Shown here one piece after another: positions 25,681 through 34,106 of a stretch of 64,000 nucleotides of DNA (position 1 is the first letter of the stretch; the number at the start of each line of letters is the position of its first letter). Made by a program: the position numbers and the translations under genes. The notes below the pieces were generated by a model, which saw only the letters and a program-made list of their open reading frames with translations, did no database searches and was not told the DNA's origin. Where the stretch lies: the NCBI RefSeq assembly GCF_003628435.1, contig NZ_RBZN01000002.1:1-64000 (forward strand), in the 5' to 3' direction. Source of the DNA: Ureibacillus endophyticus. Lineage in GTDB: Bacteria; Bacillota; Bacilli; Bacillales_A; Planococcaceae.

Positions 25681-26448
25681 TTGGCTTATAAAATTTCTAA
25701 TAAAGATGGGGTACTTACATTTACAATTGATCGGGAAGAAAAAAGAAATGCTGTAAATGACGAGGTAATGGAAGGCTTAAAAGAAGTTATTACTTACATA
25801 AAAGAGCATGAAAATGTACGTTTTTTAGTTGTTACAGGTGCAGGTGAAAAAGCTTTTTGTTCAGGTGGGGATTTATCAGAGTTTCATAGTTTACATACGG
25901 AAGAACAAGCATTTGGCATGTTGAGTAAGATGGGAAACATTCTATATGATTTAGCAACGCTTCGTGTACCAACAATTGCTTTAATTAATGGAGCAGCAGT
26001 TGGTGGTGGTTGCGAAATTGCTACAGCTTGTGATTTTAGATTAGTGGCATCTCATGCTAAATGTGGTTTTATTCAAGGTACTTTAGCTATAACAAGTGGC
26101 TGGGGCGGAGGAACTTATCTTTTTGAAAGAGGTTTACGACACGACCGTGCATTAAAAATGTTAGTTGATGCAAAAGTATATGATGCACAACTTTTACATG
26201 AAATTGGTTGGGCTATGCGCGTTTTTGAAGGCTCTAAAGAACAAGCTCTAGAAGAATTTATTGCTAATATGAGAAAAATTCATCCATCTGTTCATCAAGC
26301 ATATAAAGAAATTGAATTACGTAAATGGAAAGAAAGAAATATCTATGATCGTGTAATGGAAGAAATAAGACTATGTGCAAAACTATGGGAAAGCGATGCA
26401 CATAACGAAGCTGTACAAGCTTTCTTAAATAAATCCAATTCTAAATAA
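25681..26448 (+). CDS. Enoyl-CoA hydratase/isomerase family protein
   Basis: This 255-residue crotonase-fold protein should hydrate or isomerise an acyl-CoA thioester. The oxyanion-hole segments are visible: AFCSGGDLSEF near residue 60 and INGAAVGGGCEIATACDF near 102, followed by GFIQGTLAITSGWGGGTYL where the catalytic acid residues usually lie. The conserved hydratase Glu is not obvious, so the reaction is left open. TTG 25681 lies 9 bases after AAAGGGG; the ATG at 25672 overlaps that site. It is near the biotin carrier and carboxyltransferase genes at 27.1-28.9 kb, a combination reminiscent of yngF-yngHB-yngE in B. subtilis. Confidence 0.85.
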   Translation: MAYKISNKDGVLTFTIDREEKRNAVNDEVMEGLKEVITYIKEHENVRFLVVTGAGEKAFCSGGDLSEFHSLHTEEQAFGMLSKMGNILYDLATLRVPTIALINGAAVGGGCEIATACDFRLVASHAKCGFIQGTLAITSGWGGGTYLFERGLRHDRALKMLVDAKVYDAQLLHEIGWAMRVFEGSKEQALEEFIANMRKIHPSVHQAYKEIELRKWKERNIYDRVMEEIRLCAKLWESDAHNEAVQAFLNKSNSK

Positions 26449-26460
26449 TTTGAACTGATT

Positions 26461-26488
26461 AACGTCTCTATATGAGGCGTTTTTTTTA
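26461..26488 (+). terminator. Terminator after the enoyl-CoA hydratase gene
   Basis: AACGTCTC and GAGGCGTT form an 8-bp stem with one G-T pair, followed by a T-run. Confidence 0.7.
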
Positions 26489-26657
26489 TTAGTAGAGTTC
26501 TGTAAAAGATTTACTTATAAATCTAACGAATGCTTCTTGTTTGCTGTTTTACTTTGTAATGATACTAATTTTTATAGTTATTTGTGAAAATTACTTTTAT
26601 TTTTTTAAAGCTAGAAAGAACTTTATTAGTCACAACTTACTTTTTCTATTGAATGCT

Positions 26658-26686
26658 TCTATTTATTCTATTTGACAGCATATAGT
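26658..26686 (+). promoter_or_regulatory. Possible sigma-E promoter of gerR
   Basis: TTCTATTT (26658-26665) and CATATAGT (26679-26686), 13 bases apart, each match 6 of 8 positions of the sigma-E -35 and -10 consensus as I recall it. B. subtilis gerR (ylbO) is a sigma-E gene. Pattern match only. Confidence 0.35.
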
Positions 26687-26710
26687 AGTAAAAAATGTGA
26701 GGTGATAATC

Positions 26711-27094
26711 ATGGATGGAAAAAGACGTAAAGATCAATGGACAGCCGAAGACGATGAAAAATTAGCAGAAATCGTTATTCAAGCTGTTCAAAATGGAAAA
26801 ACCCAATTAGAAGCTTTTGCAGAAGCGGCAACCGTATTAAATCGTACTAAACAAGCATGTGGTTTTCGTTGGAATAAAACTTTGCGTCAGCAATATGGCC
26901 AAATGTTAAATAGTGTTAGGAAACGTCCAAAGCAATTAATGAGAAGTCATTTAAAACTAGCATTAAATAGCTTTGATGAATTAACAGAAGCTTACAATGA
27001 GTTAGAAATTAAATATAGAGAGTTACAAACAGAACATGAAAAAATCTTAAAATGGCTACAACAAGGGTCAAGTTTTTTTGAACACCAAAAATAA
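26711..27094 (+). CDS. gerR: GerR/YlbO-like RsfA-family sporulation transcription regulator
   Basis: The 127-residue protein has an N-terminal Myb/SANT-like DNA-binding domain (DQWTAEDDEKLAEIVIQAV..AFAEAATVLNRTKQACGFRWNK, ~8-58), the RsfA-family signature, then basic residues and a C-terminal coiled coil (~85-120). GerR (YlbO) tunes the late sigma-E regulon in the mother cell; RsfA acts in the forespore. The position after ylbN-rpmF points to YlbO/GerR. It is shorter than I recall for B. subtilis YlbO (about 190). ATG 26711 follows GAGGTG. It is 42 bases upstream of the biotin carrier gene; whether they share a transcript is unclear. Confidence 0.78.
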   Translation: MDGKRRKDQWTAEDDEKLAEIVIQAVQNGKTQLEAFAEAATVLNRTKQACGFRWNKTLRQQYGQMLNSVRKRPKQLMRSHLKLALNSFDELTEAYNELEIKYRELQTEHEKILKWLQQGSSFFEHQK

Positions 27095-27136
27095 ACAAAA
27101 ATACTAAGAAATTAATTTTTTAAAGGGGAGTCATAG

Positions 27137-27349
27137 ATGGCAGAATTACGATCCCAAATGGCCGGTACAGTATTTGAAGTATTAGTAAAAGAAGGTCAAC
27201 AAGTAAGTAAGGGCCAAACGGTTATTATTATTGAATCTATGAAAATGGAAATTCCTTTTGAAGCAGAAGACGATGGTGTTGTAACGAAAGTACATGTTGC
27301 TGAAGGAGATTTCGTAAACGAAGATGATGTTTTAATCACTTTTTCATAA
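27137..27349 (+). CDS. Biotin/lipoyl attachment domain protein (acyl-CoA carboxylase carrier)
   Basis: At 70 residues this is a free-standing biotinyl domain, with IIIESMKMEIPFEA (modified Lys near residue 36) and the flanking beta-strands typical of biotin carboxyl carrier proteins. It would carry carboxyl-biotin from a biotin carboxylase to a carboxyltransferase. The next gene, 33 bases on, encodes such a carboxyltransferase. No biotin carboxylase gene is next to it, so that subunit must come from elsewhere. It resembles YngHB, the small biotinyl protein of the B. subtilis yng cluster. ATG 27137 follows AAAGGGGAG. Confidence 0.88.
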   Translation: MAELRSQMAGTVFEVLVKEGQQVSKGQTVIIIESMKMEIPFEAEDDGVVTKVHVAEGDFVNEDDVLITFS

Positions 27350-27382
27350 TGGACATAGCCAATACAAAGAGGAGAGTATGGC

Positions 27383-28915
27383 ATGAAACTCTATAACGAA
27401 AAATTATCGGAAAATATCGAAAAAATATTAGCTGGTGGATCGGAGAAATATCACAATCAATTAAAGGAGAAAAATAAATTATTTGTTCGAGATAGATTAA
27501 ATCTCCTTTTTGATGATGGTGAATATGAAGAAGATGGTCGTTTTGCAAATTGTGTAGAGAAGGATTTGCCAGCAGATGGTGTAGTTTGTGCGATTGGGAA
27601 AATTGAAGGTCAAACAGTGTGTGTTATGGCAAATGATTCGACTATCAAAGCAGGGTCTTGGGGAAAAAGAACGGTTGAAAAAATTATTCGTATCCAAGAA
27701 ACCGCTGAAAAACTACAAGTTCCACTATTGTACTTAGTCGATTCTGCAGGTGCACGTATTACAGATCAACTAGAAATGTTTCCTGGAAGACGTGGTGCAG
27801 GTCGAATATTCCATAATCAAGTAAAATTAAGTGGAATGATTCCACAAATTTGTTTATTATTTGGCCCATCCGCGGCAGGGGGAGCATATATACCAGCGTT
27901 TTGTGATATCGTCATAATGGTTGAAAACAATGCATCGATGTATTTAGGGTCGCCTCGTATGGCTGAGAAAGTAATTGGCGAAAAAGTATCGTTAGAGGAA
28001 ATGGGCGGCGCAAAAATGCATTGTACAATTAGTGGATGTGGAGATCTTTTAGTACAAACAGAGCAACAAGCAATAGAAAGTGCTAGAAAATACTTATCCT
28101 ATTTTGGTGCGAACTTTAGTGAAAAGCCAAAGATAATAGAAAGTAAACCACCTGTTGCAGGGCGTACTTTGGAAGAAATCATTCCGGAAAATCAAAATGT
28201 ACCTTTTGATATGTATGAATTAATCGATCAATTGATTGATGAGGATAGTTTTTTTGAAATAAAAAAATTATTTGCCCCAGAATTAATAACAGGACTTGCA
28301 AGAATATCTGGAAGAACAGTAGGCATAATTGCCAATCAACCGAAAGTAAAAGGTGGAGTATTATTCGTTGACTCCGCAGATAAAGCCGCAAAATTTATTC
28401 AATTATGTGATGCTTACTCCATCCCTTTATTGTTTTTAGCGGATGTTCCTGGTTTTATGATTGGAACAAAAGTAGAACGAGCGGGCATTATTCGACATGG
28501 TGCGAAATTTATATCAGCTATGAGCAGTGCAACGGTCCCGAAAATTTCTGTCATCGTCAGAAAAGCATATGGTGCAGGGTTATACGCGATGTGTGGTCCT
28601 GCATTTGAACCAGATGTATGTATTGCGTTACCAACAGCTCAAATTGCTGTTATGGGTCCAGAAGCAGCAGTAAATGCAGTCTATTCTAAAAAAATAGAGG
28701 AAATAAAAGATGTAAAAGAAAGAATGAAATTTGTAAAAGAAAAAATTGATGAGTATAAAGAAGAGATTGATATATATAAGCTAGCTTCAGAAATGGTGAT
28801 AGATGATATTATTGCACCGTCCGAACTTCGTGAAACCTTAACAGATCGGTTACATTATTACTCAAGCAAACAAATTACATTCACTTATCGAAAACATCCG
28901 GTATTTCCAGTATAA
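27383..28915 (+). CDS. Acyl-CoA carboxylase carboxyltransferase subunit
   Basis: This 510-residue protein has the two crotonase-like halves of the acyl-CoA carboxylase beta family (propionyl-, methylcrotonyl- or methylmalonyl-CoA type). Visible segments are VYLVDSAGARITDQLEMFPG-like residues near 115, LFGPSAAGGAYIPAFCD near 155, the second-half PLLFLADVPGFMIGT near 350 and RKAYGAGLYAMCGPAFEP near 390, which should form the two oxyanion holes. It probably moves a carboxyl group from the 70-residue biotin carrier just upstream to an acyl-CoA; the acyl group cannot be read from the sequence. The group interrupts the usual ylbO-panE neighbourhood. Confidence 0.88.
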   Translation: MKLYNEKLSENIEKILAGGSEKYHNQLKEKNKLFVRDRLNLLFDDGEYEEDGRFANCVEKDLPADGVVCAIGKIEGQTVCVMANDSTIKAGSWGKRTVEKIIRIQETAEKLQVPLLYLVDSAGARITDQLEMFPGRRGAGRIFHNQVKLSGMIPQICLLFGPSAAGGAYIPAFCDIVIMVENNASMYLGSPRMAEKVIGEKVSLEEMGGAKMHCTISGCGDLLVQTEQQAIESARKYLSYFGANFSEKPKIIESKPPVAGRTLEEIIPENQNVPFDMYELIDQLIDEDSFFEIKKLFAPELITGLARISGRTVGIIANQPKVKGGVLFVDSADKAAKFIQLCDAYSIPLLFLADVPGFMIGTKVERAGIIRHGAKFISAMSSATVPKISVIVRKAYGAGLYAMCGPAFEPDVCIALPTAQIAVMGPEAAVNAVYSKKIEEIKDVKERMKFVKEKIDEYKEEIDIYKLASEMVIDDIIAPSELRETLTDRLHYYSSKQITFTYRKHPVFPV

Positions 28916-28934
28916 TATAAAGAAGTTAAAAACA

Positions 28935-29087
28935 GGGGCTGTCCAGTAAGTGGAACTTTACTGAACAGCCTTCTTCTCATACAGTAAATATTAAAGACAA
29001 AGCTTGGCTCTTGCGGTAGTAGAATAAATTATCACTATCCTCGTTATTAAGGGAGTGTCTCAAAATAAGTTTCAGACACTCCCTTTA
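28935..29087. repeat. Dispersed two-hairpin repeat, copy 1
   Basis: Two hairpins about 75 bp apart: GGCTGTCCAGTAAG pairs with CTTTACTGAACAGCC at the left, and GGGAGTGTCT pairs with AGACACTCCC at the right. A second copy, in the same orientation, lies at 56652-56818 with near-identical hairpins and a diverged spacer. There is no coding frame. The left hairpin could also serve as terminator for the carboxyltransferase gene. Confidence 0.85.
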
Positions 29088-29117
29088 CTTTCATGTATAA
29101 AATAAGTGGGTGATTAT

Positions 29118-30020
29118 ATGAAGATTACAATTATTGGAGCAGGTTCTGTTGGAATGTTAGTTGCTAGTTTTCTATCGGAGTCTTTTCATGATATATCACT
29201 TATTGTTCGATCAAATGAACAAACAATAGCACTACATGAACATGGTTTAGTTCGGGAAAACTTGGATGGAACAATTAGTAAGACTAAAGTTAATATCAAA
29301 TCTCATCTTACACCACTATCAGAAGATACGTTAATTATTGTGGCGGTAAAGTATAACCAATTACAAAATATTTATAAAATACTAGAAACACAACATAAAA
29401 ACATTCCAATTTTATTTTTACAAAATGGTTTGGCTCATTACGAGGAAGCATTATGTTTACCGCAAGAAACGATTCTCTTTGGTTCTTGTCAATTTGGAGC
29501 GGAAAAAATCAATCAATATACGGTAGCTCATCGAGGAATTGGTGTGTTAAAACTTGCGATGGGAAGAGGGAAAGAAAAAATATTACATACCCTTTCTGAA
29601 TTGAAAATACAAAATTTCCCTACTGAATATATAGAGAATGCAGAGCAAATGTTATTTGAAAAGGCATTACTGAATTGCTTTATTAATCCATTAACCACAT
29701 TATTAATGGTGAAGAATGGGGAATTGGTAGAGAATGTTCACTCATTAAAATTACTAGAGGATCTTTATAACGAATTAATGGATGCCTTCCCAGAAGAAAG
29801 GGAACGTTTTCAGTTTGCAGATGTAAAAAAACTATGTATCCAAACCGCATCAAATACCTCTTCTATGTTAGCAGATCGAATACATAATCGTCAGACTGAA
29901 GTGAAAACAATTGTTGGTGCAGTTATTAAAAAGGCGCAGGTTAGGGGAAAATCTTTACCAATATTATCAACACTATATCATCTATTACTTGCGGTGGAGG
30001 AGAGCGGTGAGAAAATGTGA
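29118..30020 (+). CDS. panE: 2-dehydropantoate 2-reductase
   Basis: PanE reduces ketopantoate to pantoate with NADPH for pantothenate and CoA synthesis. The 300-residue protein begins MKITIIGAGSVGMLVASFL, a Rossmann dinucleotide-binding loop, has the catalytic Lys region FEKALLNCFINPLTTLL near residue 180 and the C-terminal SSMLADRIHNRQTEVKTIVG segment near 257, both conserved in the family. ATG 29118 follows GTGGGTGAT. It corresponds to B. subtilis YlbQ, one of the ketopantoate reductase homologues there. The stop overlaps the GTG start of the DUF3397 gene. Confidence 0.9.
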   Translation: MKITIIGAGSVGMLVASFLSESFHDISLIVRSNEQTIALHEHGLVRENLDGTISKTKVNIKSHLTPLSEDTLIIVAVKYNQLQNIYKILETQHKNIPILFLQNGLAHYEEALCLPQETILFGSCQFGAEKINQYTVAHRGIGVLKLAMGRGKEKILHTLSELKIQNFPTEYIENAEQMLFEKALLNCFINPLTTLLMVKNGELVENVHSLKLLEDLYNELMDAFPEERERFQFADVKKLCIQTASNTSSMLADRIHNRQTEVKTIVGAVIKKAQVRGKSLPILSTLYHLLLAVEESGEKM

Positions 30021-30406
30021 AAATATTATTCCAATACGTAATTAGTACCATCATTCTATTCCCAATTATTCTATTTTTTATATCATTTTTTATTTGCCGA
30101 AAAAGAAAAAAGAGTAAATCAAAATCATTTGGCTATTCGTCAGATGTAACAACTTTTGTACTCTTTTTTTCAGTCCCACTGTCAATTAAAAGTCTATGGG
30201 AAGTGAATTTGAGTATACTTATTATTAGTATTGCTATAATAATTGCAATTATATTTACATACATAGATTGGAGAACAAAAAAGGAAATAGAAGTATTGCC
30301 GTTATTTAAAAAGGTATGGCGCTTATTCTTTATCCTTTTAACTCTTTGTTATTTTATTGTCTGGATTGTAGGGCTAGTTCAAAGTATTATTAACTATGTC
30401 AATTAA
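30017..30406 (+). CDS. DUF3397 family membrane protein
   Basis: The 129-residue protein has four hydrophobic segments, a basic cytoplasmic loop (CRKRKKSKSKS) after the first, and the DUF3397 elements SSDVTTFVLFFSVPL, TYIDWRTKKEIEV and KKVWRLFFILLTLCYFI. Its function is unknown. It starts with GTG 30017, overlapping the panE stop by three bases, so the two are probably translated together. Family members in other Bacillales lie in the same panE-bshC interval. Confidence 0.82.
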   Translation: MKILFQYVISTIILFPIILFFISFFICRKRKKSKSKSFGYSSDVTTFVLFFSVPLSIKSLWEVNLSILIISIAIIIAIIFTYIDWRTKKEIEVLPLFKKVWRLFFILLTLCYFIVWIVGLVQSIINYVN

Positions 30407-30408
30407 TA

Positions 30409-30437
30409 AGCATTTTCTTTTGAAGAAAGCTTTTTAA
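30409..30437 (+). terminator. Possible weak terminator after the DUF3397 gene
   Basis: AAGCATTTTCTT and AAGAAAGCTTTTT can pair with a bulge around TTG, followed by T-rich sequence. Weak. Confidence 0.4.
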
Positions 30438-30524
30438 GCATTACAATAAATGAAGTGTATATAAAAATATTTTTTAAATAGAACATCTTTTGTGAACTGT
30501 TTATAAAAGTAGAGGAGATTTTTT

Positions 30525-32141
30525 ATGAAACTGGAACAAATTGAAATACCAGTTACCAATCAATTATTAAATGATTATTGGTCACATTGGGAAAAGCTTA
30601 ACTCCTTTTTTCAATACGAATATAACGATTATTCCTTTAAGAGTCGATACGAGTATTTAAAAAATAGACATTACAACAGTGTGGAATTAAGTAATGTTAT
30701 TCGATCGTATATGGAGCCTTATGGTATTTCACAAAAACAAGAAGGAAATTTACAAAGTTTACATAATGGTGCAGTTGCAATAGTAGGTGGCCAACAAGCG
30801 GGAATTTTAACGGGTCCATTATATTCTGTTCACAAGGCGATATCTGTTATCTTGTTAGCAAAACAACAGAGTGAAAAATTAGGAGAAAAAGTTGTCCCAC
30901 TTTTCTGGATTGCTGGAGAAGATCATGATATTGAGGAAATTAATCATACGTACACAATTGTGAACGAAACTCCAAAGAAAAAAGTGTATGACGTAAGATC
31001 TCGTAAAAAAACAATGGCATCTGCGACAGTTATACAAAAAGAACAATTAAAAGAGTTAATTGAAATAATTTTTGAACATTATGGTGAAACAGAGTATACA
31101 AATGATTTGTTGAATATGCTTCAAAAACATGTGGAACAAAGCTCAACGTTTACGCAATTCTTTACATATACAATGAATGAATTGTTTAAAAACGAAGGGT
31201 TATTAATGATTGATGCTGCGTTTACACCGTTTCGTAAATATGAATCATCATTTTTTGAGAAAATCATCAATCACAATGAAGAAATTGCAAAGCTAGTGGT
31301 TGAAAAAGAGGCACTATTAAATGCTGCTGGATATGGTAAGCCTATTAATGCAGGTATTGATAATGCTAACCTTTTTTATGTCCATGAGGGTGAACGATTT
31401 TTATTAGAGAGAAAGAATGGGCAATATCAAGATGCAAATGGATTATATAAATTTACAGAAAATCATTTGTTAGATATTGCATCAACTTCACCTGAATTTT
31501 TAAGTAATAACGTAGTGACTAGGCCATTAATGCAAGAAATGACAATCCCTGTTTTAGCATTTGTCGGTGGTCCAGGTGAGCTTGCATACTGGGCAACGTT
31601 AAAAGATGCTTTTCATTGCCTTGACTTACAAATGCCAATTTTAGCACCGAGGTTAAATATCACCATTGTAACAAGAAAAGTAGAGCAATTATTGTTAAAC
31701 AACAATTTAACTATTCCTCAAATAATCAATGGAAAAGTAACTGAAATGAAAGAACAATTTATAGAGCATGTTCAAGATATTGATGCAAAAGAACAGATTG
31801 CAAAAATATATGAGATACTAGATGCTCAATATAAAGAACTGGGTTCGTATTTAAGTTCACAATCAATTAACTTAGATGTCATCATAGAAAAGAATAAACA
31901 ATATCACCAAATGCAGTTACAATATTTAGGTAAAAAGATAGACCAAGAAGTTTTAATAAAACATGATAAAACACTTCGTCAATTTAATACCATTAATGCT
32001 GAAATTTATCCGAATGAAACATTGCAAGAACGAGTATATAACCCATTCCAATATATAAATATTTATGGTCCTACATTAATTAAAGAACTATGTGGATTAC
32101 CAATGTCGATTTCGAACAACCATTTTGTAGTATATTTGTAA
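30525..32141 (+). CDS. bshC: BshC, bacillithiol synthase (cysteine-adding)
   Basis: BshC adds cysteine to glucosaminyl-malate in the last step of bacillithiol synthesis, the main low-molecular-weight thiol of Bacillales. The 538-residue protein shows the Rossmann-like core with VAIVGGQQAGILTGPLYSVHKA near residue 86, LFWIAGEDHDIEEINHT near 126 and MTIPVLAFVGGPGELAYWA near 340, then a C-terminal coiled-coil region (~400-470). Position just before mraZ matches B. subtilis yllA (bshC). ATG 30525 lies after GAGGAG. It is followed by its own terminator, so the mra operon starts fresh. Confidence 0.95.
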   Translation: MKLEQIEIPVTNQLLNDYWSHWEKLNSFFQYEYNDYSFKSRYEYLKNRHYNSVELSNVIRSYMEPYGISQKQEGNLQSLHNGAVAIVGGQQAGILTGPLYSVHKAISVILLAKQQSEKLGEKVVPLFWIAGEDHDIEEINHTYTIVNETPKKKVYDVRSRKKTMASATVIQKEQLKELIEIIFEHYGETEYTNDLLNMLQKHVEQSSTFTQFFTYTMNELFKNEGLLMIDAAFTPFRKYESSFFEKIINHNEEIAKLVVEKEALLNAAGYGKPINAGIDNANLFYVHEGERFLLERKNGQYQDANGLYKFTENHLLDIASTSPEFLSNNVVTRPLMQEMTIPVLAFVGGPGELAYWATLKDAFHCLDLQMPILAPRLNITIVTRKVEQLLLNNNLTIPQIINGKVTEMKEQFIEHVQDIDAKEQIAKIYEILDAQYKELGSYLSSQSINLDVIIEKNKQYHQMQLQYLGKKIDQEVLIKHDKTLRQFNTINAEIYPNETLQERVYNPFQYINIYGPTLIKELCGLPMSISNNHFVVYL

Positions 32142-32160
32142 TATAATTTTTATCATTTTC

Positions 32161-32190
32161 GAGTTATCTCAAATGAGATAACTCTTTTTT
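32161..32190 (+). terminator. Terminator after bshC
   Basis: GAGTTATCTC and GAGATAACTC form a perfect 10-bp stem, loop AAAT, then seven T. Confidence 0.92.
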
Positions 32191-32274
32191 TGTGTCTATT
32201 AACTTAGGAGTAAAAACTTAAAAAAGTACTATTTACACAAATTATAAAAGTTTAATTACAATCTATTTAAAAGT

Positions 32275-32319
32275 GTGGAGGAAAGTGGGGGAATGTGGTA
32301 CATTATTTATTAAAGTGGG
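32275..32319 (+). promoter_or_regulatory. Probable MraZ operator repeats
   Basis: TGG triplets start at 32276, 32286, 32296 and 32316, that is TGGAG, TGGGG, TGGTA and TGGGG at ten-base periods (the step at 32306 is skipped). MraZ proteins bind TGGG-type repeats with about 5-base spacers upstream of their own gene. The array is just before mraZ and probably mediates autoregulation of the mra operon. Confidence 0.65.
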
Positions 32320-32328
32320 GTGAGTAGC

Positions 32329-32760
32329 ATGTTCATGGGGGAATATCAACATTCCGTTGATACAAAAGGACGTCTCATTATACCTTCAAAGTTCCGAGAA
32401 TCATTAGGAAGTACATTCGTAATAACTCGTGGACTTGATAACTGTCTTTTTGGCTATCCTATGGATGAATGGCGAAAACTCGAAGAAAAATTAAAAGAAC
32501 TGCCTATGACGAAAAAGGATGCTCGTGCATTTGCGAGGTTTTTCTTTTCAGGGGCAACAGAGGTTGAAATAGATAAACAAGGGCGAATTAATATCCCAGC
32601 TAGCCTGGCATCTTACGCAAAGCTTGAAAAGGAATGTGTGGTGTTAGGTGTTTCGAATAAAATTGAAATTTGGGCTAAAAGTGCTTGGGAATCTTATTTC
32701 AACGAAGCTGAAGAATCATTTAATGAAATTGCAGAAAATTTAATTGGATTTGACTTCTAG
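32329..32760 (+). CDS. mraZ: MraZ, transcriptional regulator of the mra/dcw operon
   Basis: The 143-residue protein has two SpoVT-AbrB-like DNA-binding modules: [21 protein letters not shown] near residues 4-24 and [18 protein letters not shown] near 80, each with the DxKGR/DxQGR pattern. MraZ forms a ring-shaped octamer that binds TGGG-type repeats upstream of its own operon and represses it. ATG 32329 follows GGGGTGAG; the frame from 32320 would start on that site. The gene opens the division and cell-wall cluster and is followed by rsmH after 23 bases. Confidence 0.95.
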   Translation: MFMGEYQHSVDTKGRLIIPSKFRESLGSTFVITRGLDNCLFGYPMDEWRKLEEKLKELPMTKKDARAFARFFFSGATEVEIDKQGRINIPASLASYAKLEKECVVLGVSNKIEIWAKSAWESYFNEAEESFNEIAENLIGFDF

Positions 32761-32783
32761 AAAACGCAAAAGGAGCAAGGTTT

Positions 32784-33734
32784 ATGTTCGATCATACAAC
32801 CGTATTACTGAAAGAAACTGTTGATGGATTGAACATCAATCCAAAAGGAATTTATGTTGATTGTACTTTAGGCGGGGCAGGACATAGTGAATATTTAGTT
32901 CAACAATTATCCTCAGAAGGTCGTTTAATTTGTTTCGACCAGGATATGACAGCTATAAACAATGCAAAAATACGCCTACAACCATACTTAGACAAAGTAA
33001 CGTTCGTACATTCAAACTTCCGATATATAAAGCAAGAATTGCAGCAATTAAATATCCCAAAAATCGATGGCATTCTCTATGACCTAGGTGTTTCTTCACC
33101 ACAACTGGATACCCCAGAGCGCGGATTTAGTTACCACCATGATGCACCTCTAGATATGCGTATGGATCAAACAGCAGACTTAACTGCTTATCATGTTGTA
33201 AATGAATGGTCCTATGAAGATTTAGTTCGTATCTTTTTCCGCTACGGTGAAGAAAAATTCTCAAAACAAGTTGCAAGAAAAATTGAAGAAGCAAGAAAAC
33301 ATGCTCCTATTGAAACGACTGGACAACTTGTTGAACTAATTAAAGAAGGAATTCCCGCACCCGCAAGACGTAAAGGGGGGCACCCAGCAAAAAGAATTTT
33401 CCAAGCAATACGCATTGCCGTTAATGATGAACTTGGTGCTGCTGAGGATTCATTAGTGGATGCAATCGAAATGTTAAAAGTTGGAGGACGCATAAGCGTT
33501 ATTACTTTCCATTCATTAGAGGATCGTTTAACGAAGACAATTTTTAAAGAGGCATCCTCTCTTCCAGATTTACCACCTGGTTTACCAGTAGTTCCTGATG
33601 AATTTAAACCGGTTTTAAAGCTTGTATCGAAAAAACCGATTCTCCCTTCAGAAGAGGAACTTACATTAAATAATCGTTCAAGATCAGCAAAACTTAGAAT
33701 TGCTGAGAAAATATTTGATAAAGGACGTGGGTAA
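32784..33734 (+). CDS. rsmH: RsmH, 16S rRNA (cytosine1402-N4)-methyltransferase
   Basis: RsmH (MraW) methylates C1402 of 16S rRNA. At 316 residues it has the family length, starts [13 protein letters not shown], and shows the SAM site [15 protein letters not shown] near residue 29, [14 protein letters not shown] near 95, and the C-terminal HSLEDRLTK and [10 protein letters not shown] motifs. ftsL begins immediately after its stop codon with no gap, so the two are translationally coupled, as usual in this operon. Confidence 0.96.
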   Translation: MFDHTTVLLKETVDGLNINPKGIYVDCTLGGAGHSEYLVQQLSSEGRLICFDQDMTAINNAKIRLQPYLDKVTFVHSNFRYIKQELQQLNIPKIDGILYDLGVSSPQLDTPERGFSYHHDAPLDMRMDQTADLTAYHVVNEWSYEDLVRIFFRYGEEKFSKQVARKIEEARKHAPIETTGQLVELIKEGIPAPARRKGGHPAKRIFQAIRIAVNDELGAAEDSLVDAIEMLKVGGRISVITFHSLEDRLTKTIFKEASSLPDLPPGLPVVPDEFKPVLKLVSKKPILPSEEELTLNNRSRSAKLRIAEKIFDKGRG

Positions 33735-34106
33735 ATGGCAGTTCGTGTTAGACAACATTCATATATCCAGCAGCCTGTCGCACCACCACAGCAGCAGCCC
33801 TCTAAGAAACAAAAAGTTCAAAAATCCAAAAAAATAATTACACTAAAAGAAAGACTTTTATATATTGCTTTTGTCGTAGTTGTTGCTTTTCTAGCGGTTT
33901 CAATTTTACACAAACAAAGCACAATTCAACAAACAACATATGACATACAAAAAATTGAAAAACAAATTGCTGAGATAGAGAAACAAAATGTTGATTTAAA
34001 AGTTCAAGTTAGTGAATTATCAACGTATGAGCGAATTTGGGAAAAAGCAAAAGCACTCGGTTTAACTCTTAACGAGAACAATGTAAAGGTAGTGCCGGGA
34101 GAATGA
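33735..34106 (+). CDS. ftsL: FtsL, divisome bitopic membrane protein
   Basis: FtsL with DivIC and DivIB activates septal peptidoglycan synthesis by FtsW and PBP2B. The 123-residue protein has a Gln/Pro- and Lys-rich cytoplasmic tail (~1-35), one membrane helix (LLYIAFVVVVAFLAVSIL, ~38-56) and an external coiled coil (~60-100) ending in a conserved tail (WEKAKALGLTLNENNVKVV). Its start abuts the rsmH stop and its stop overlaps the pbpB ATG by four bases. Sequence is poorly conserved in this family, so the call rests on layout and position. Confidence 0.9.
   Translation: MAVRVRQHSYIQQPVAPPQQQPSKKQKVQKSKKIITLKERLLYIAFVVVVAFLAVSILHKQSTIQQTTYDIQKIEKQIAEIEKQNVDLKVQVSELSTYERIWEKAKALGLTLNENNVKVVPGE

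Noticed and set aside
28935-29087. The two-hairpin element as an insertion sequence remnant
   Set aside because: No transposase-like frame and no target duplication could be recognised at either copy, so only a dispersed repeat is called.
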